From: an uncultured Blautia sp.
GTDB lineage: Bacteria; Bacillota; Clostridia; Lachnospirales; Lachnospiraceae
Assembly: GCA_934378195.1 (NCBI GenBank)
Contig: CAKRPO010000020.1
Location: 1 to 35,870, forward strand
Direction: 5' to 3'
DNA: 35,870 nt
Every line of letters starts with the position of its first letter. Positions within the stretch are counted from its first letter, which is position 1. The position numbers were made by a program, and so were the translations under genes. This document shows positions 35,334-35,870 of this stretch, piece after piece. The notes beneath the pieces were generated by a model. That model did no database searches. It saw only the letters and a list, made by a program, of their open reading frames with translations, and was not told the DNA's origin.

Positions 35334-35366
35334 AATAACACCCCCGGAAAATCCGAGGGTGTTATT
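35334..35366. terminator. Terminator-like hairpin after fucI
   Basis: AATAACACCC pairs perfectly with GGGTGTTATT, then one mismatch and a further 4 bp around an AAA loop. It is 34 bp beyond the fucI stop. The tail on the minus strand is TTATTTA-like rather than a clean U run. Confidence 0.7.
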
Positions 35367-35399
35367 TATATCATGGCACTTTTGAGAAAAGTCATCCAA

Positions 35400-35870
35400 T
35401 TATTTGTACAGAGGTCCGTAATTCTTGCAAGCGCGGAAGTCTGCACCTTCTTTGTCCATTCCGAATGCATTCCATGCTGCCGGACGATAGATGTCCTTTT
35501 CCGGAACGTTGTGCATAGATACCGGGATACGAAGCATAGAGCACATTGTGATCAGGTCAGCTCCGATATGTCCGTAGGAGATAGCACCGTGGTTAGCTCC
35601 CCAGTTGTTCATTACATCATAAGCTGTCTTGAACGGTCCTTCTTTGCCATCGCATCTTGGAGCGAACCATGTGCATGGCCATGTGTAGTCTGTACGTTTC
35701 CAGAGTTTGTCAGATACTTCTGCCGGAAGAGCTACTGTCCATCCTTCAGCAATCTGCAGAACCGGTCCAAGTCCTTTTACAAGGTTCAGACGGATCATTG
35801 TTGCAGGCATCTGAGCTTTTGTTTCATAACGGCTGGAGTATCCGCCTCCACGGAAGTATCCGTTGTCGGC
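35400..35870 (-). CDS. fucI: L-fucose isomerase, C-terminal part (cut by window edge)
   Basis: The last 156 residues of a protein normally near 590. The N-terminal part lies right of the window; the frame is open to the last base. The segments [45 protein letters not shown] and the end [11 protein letters not shown] match FucI of E. coli closely. The enzyme is a manganese-dependent ketol isomerase that turns L-fucose into L-fuculose, and can also act on D-arabinose. It would use the anomer supplied by FucU, encoded 27 kb away in this window. Confidence 0.93.
   Translation of the reverse strand, partial: ADNGYFRGGGYSSRYETKAQMPATMIRLNLVKGLGPVLQIAEGWTVALPAEVSDKLWKRTDYTWPCTWFAPRCDGKEGPFKTAYDVMNNWGANHGAISYGHIGADLITMCSMLRIPVSMHNVPEKDIYRPAAWNAFGMDKEGADFRACKNYGPLYK

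Overview
The window looks like the chromosome of a low-to-moderate GC, monoderm gut Firmicute, most likely a Lachnospiraceae species. The reasons are AGGAGG-type ribosome binding sites, a type IV pilus set without a secretin or PilP/PilQ, a secreted C1 peptidase with BspA-like leucine-rich repeats, and sugar enzymes typical of gut commensals. The genus cannot be fixed from sequence alone. No rRNA, tRNA, CRISPR array or transposase gene was recognised.

Left part (1-8.5 kb): a carbohydrate catabolic cluster. On the minus strand, in transcription order, lie a class II tagatose/fructose-bisphosphate aldolase, a LacI-type regulator, an FGGY carbohydrate kinase, a GatD-like zinc polyol-phosphate dehydrogenase, a PfkB-type phosphofructo/tagatose kinase and an aldo/keto reductase. 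A divergent fucU-like mutarotase gene leaves from the same intergenic region, which carries a LacI-type palindrome. The dehydrogenase, PfkB kinase and aldolase would fit galactitol-1-P to tagatose-6-P to tagatose-1,6-bisP to trioses; the role of the FGGY kinase is open and no transporter is visible. Two intergenic tandem arrays (53-bp and 59-bp units) and GC-rich hairpins decorate this part.

Middle (8.6-11.4 kb): a plus-strand secreted papain-like peptidase carrying an InlB-type repeat and LRR_5 repeats. It ends at a strong terminator and faces the pilus operon. Between the two convergent genes lies an 80-nt sequence that folds into a compact cloverleaf.

Main part (11.5-33.8 kb, all minus strand): a type IV pilus locus. 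The order is pilB, pilT, pilC, two paralogous major pilins, pilD, a pilM-pilN fusion, a pilO-like gene, four minor pilin-like genes (GspI/PilV-, GspK/PilX-, GspH- and PilW-like), and finally a 2088-residue secreted protein, which I infer to be a pilus-associated adhesin. PilB/PilT power assembly and retraction through PilC, PilM-N and PilO form the inner platform, PilD processes the prepilins, and the minor pilins probably prime and cap the fibre. The pilin region is the most dynamic: the two pilins share a near-identical 5' block, the distal pilin is bracketed by a diverged 64-bp inverted repeat, a C10 tract sits upstream, and a 143-bp MITE with intact target duplications lies inside the operon.

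Right end (34.0-35.9 kb): a membrane-anchored SH3-domain protein and the C-terminal part of L-fucose isomerase, cut by the window edge. FucU and FucI thus flank the peptidase and pilus block on both sides.
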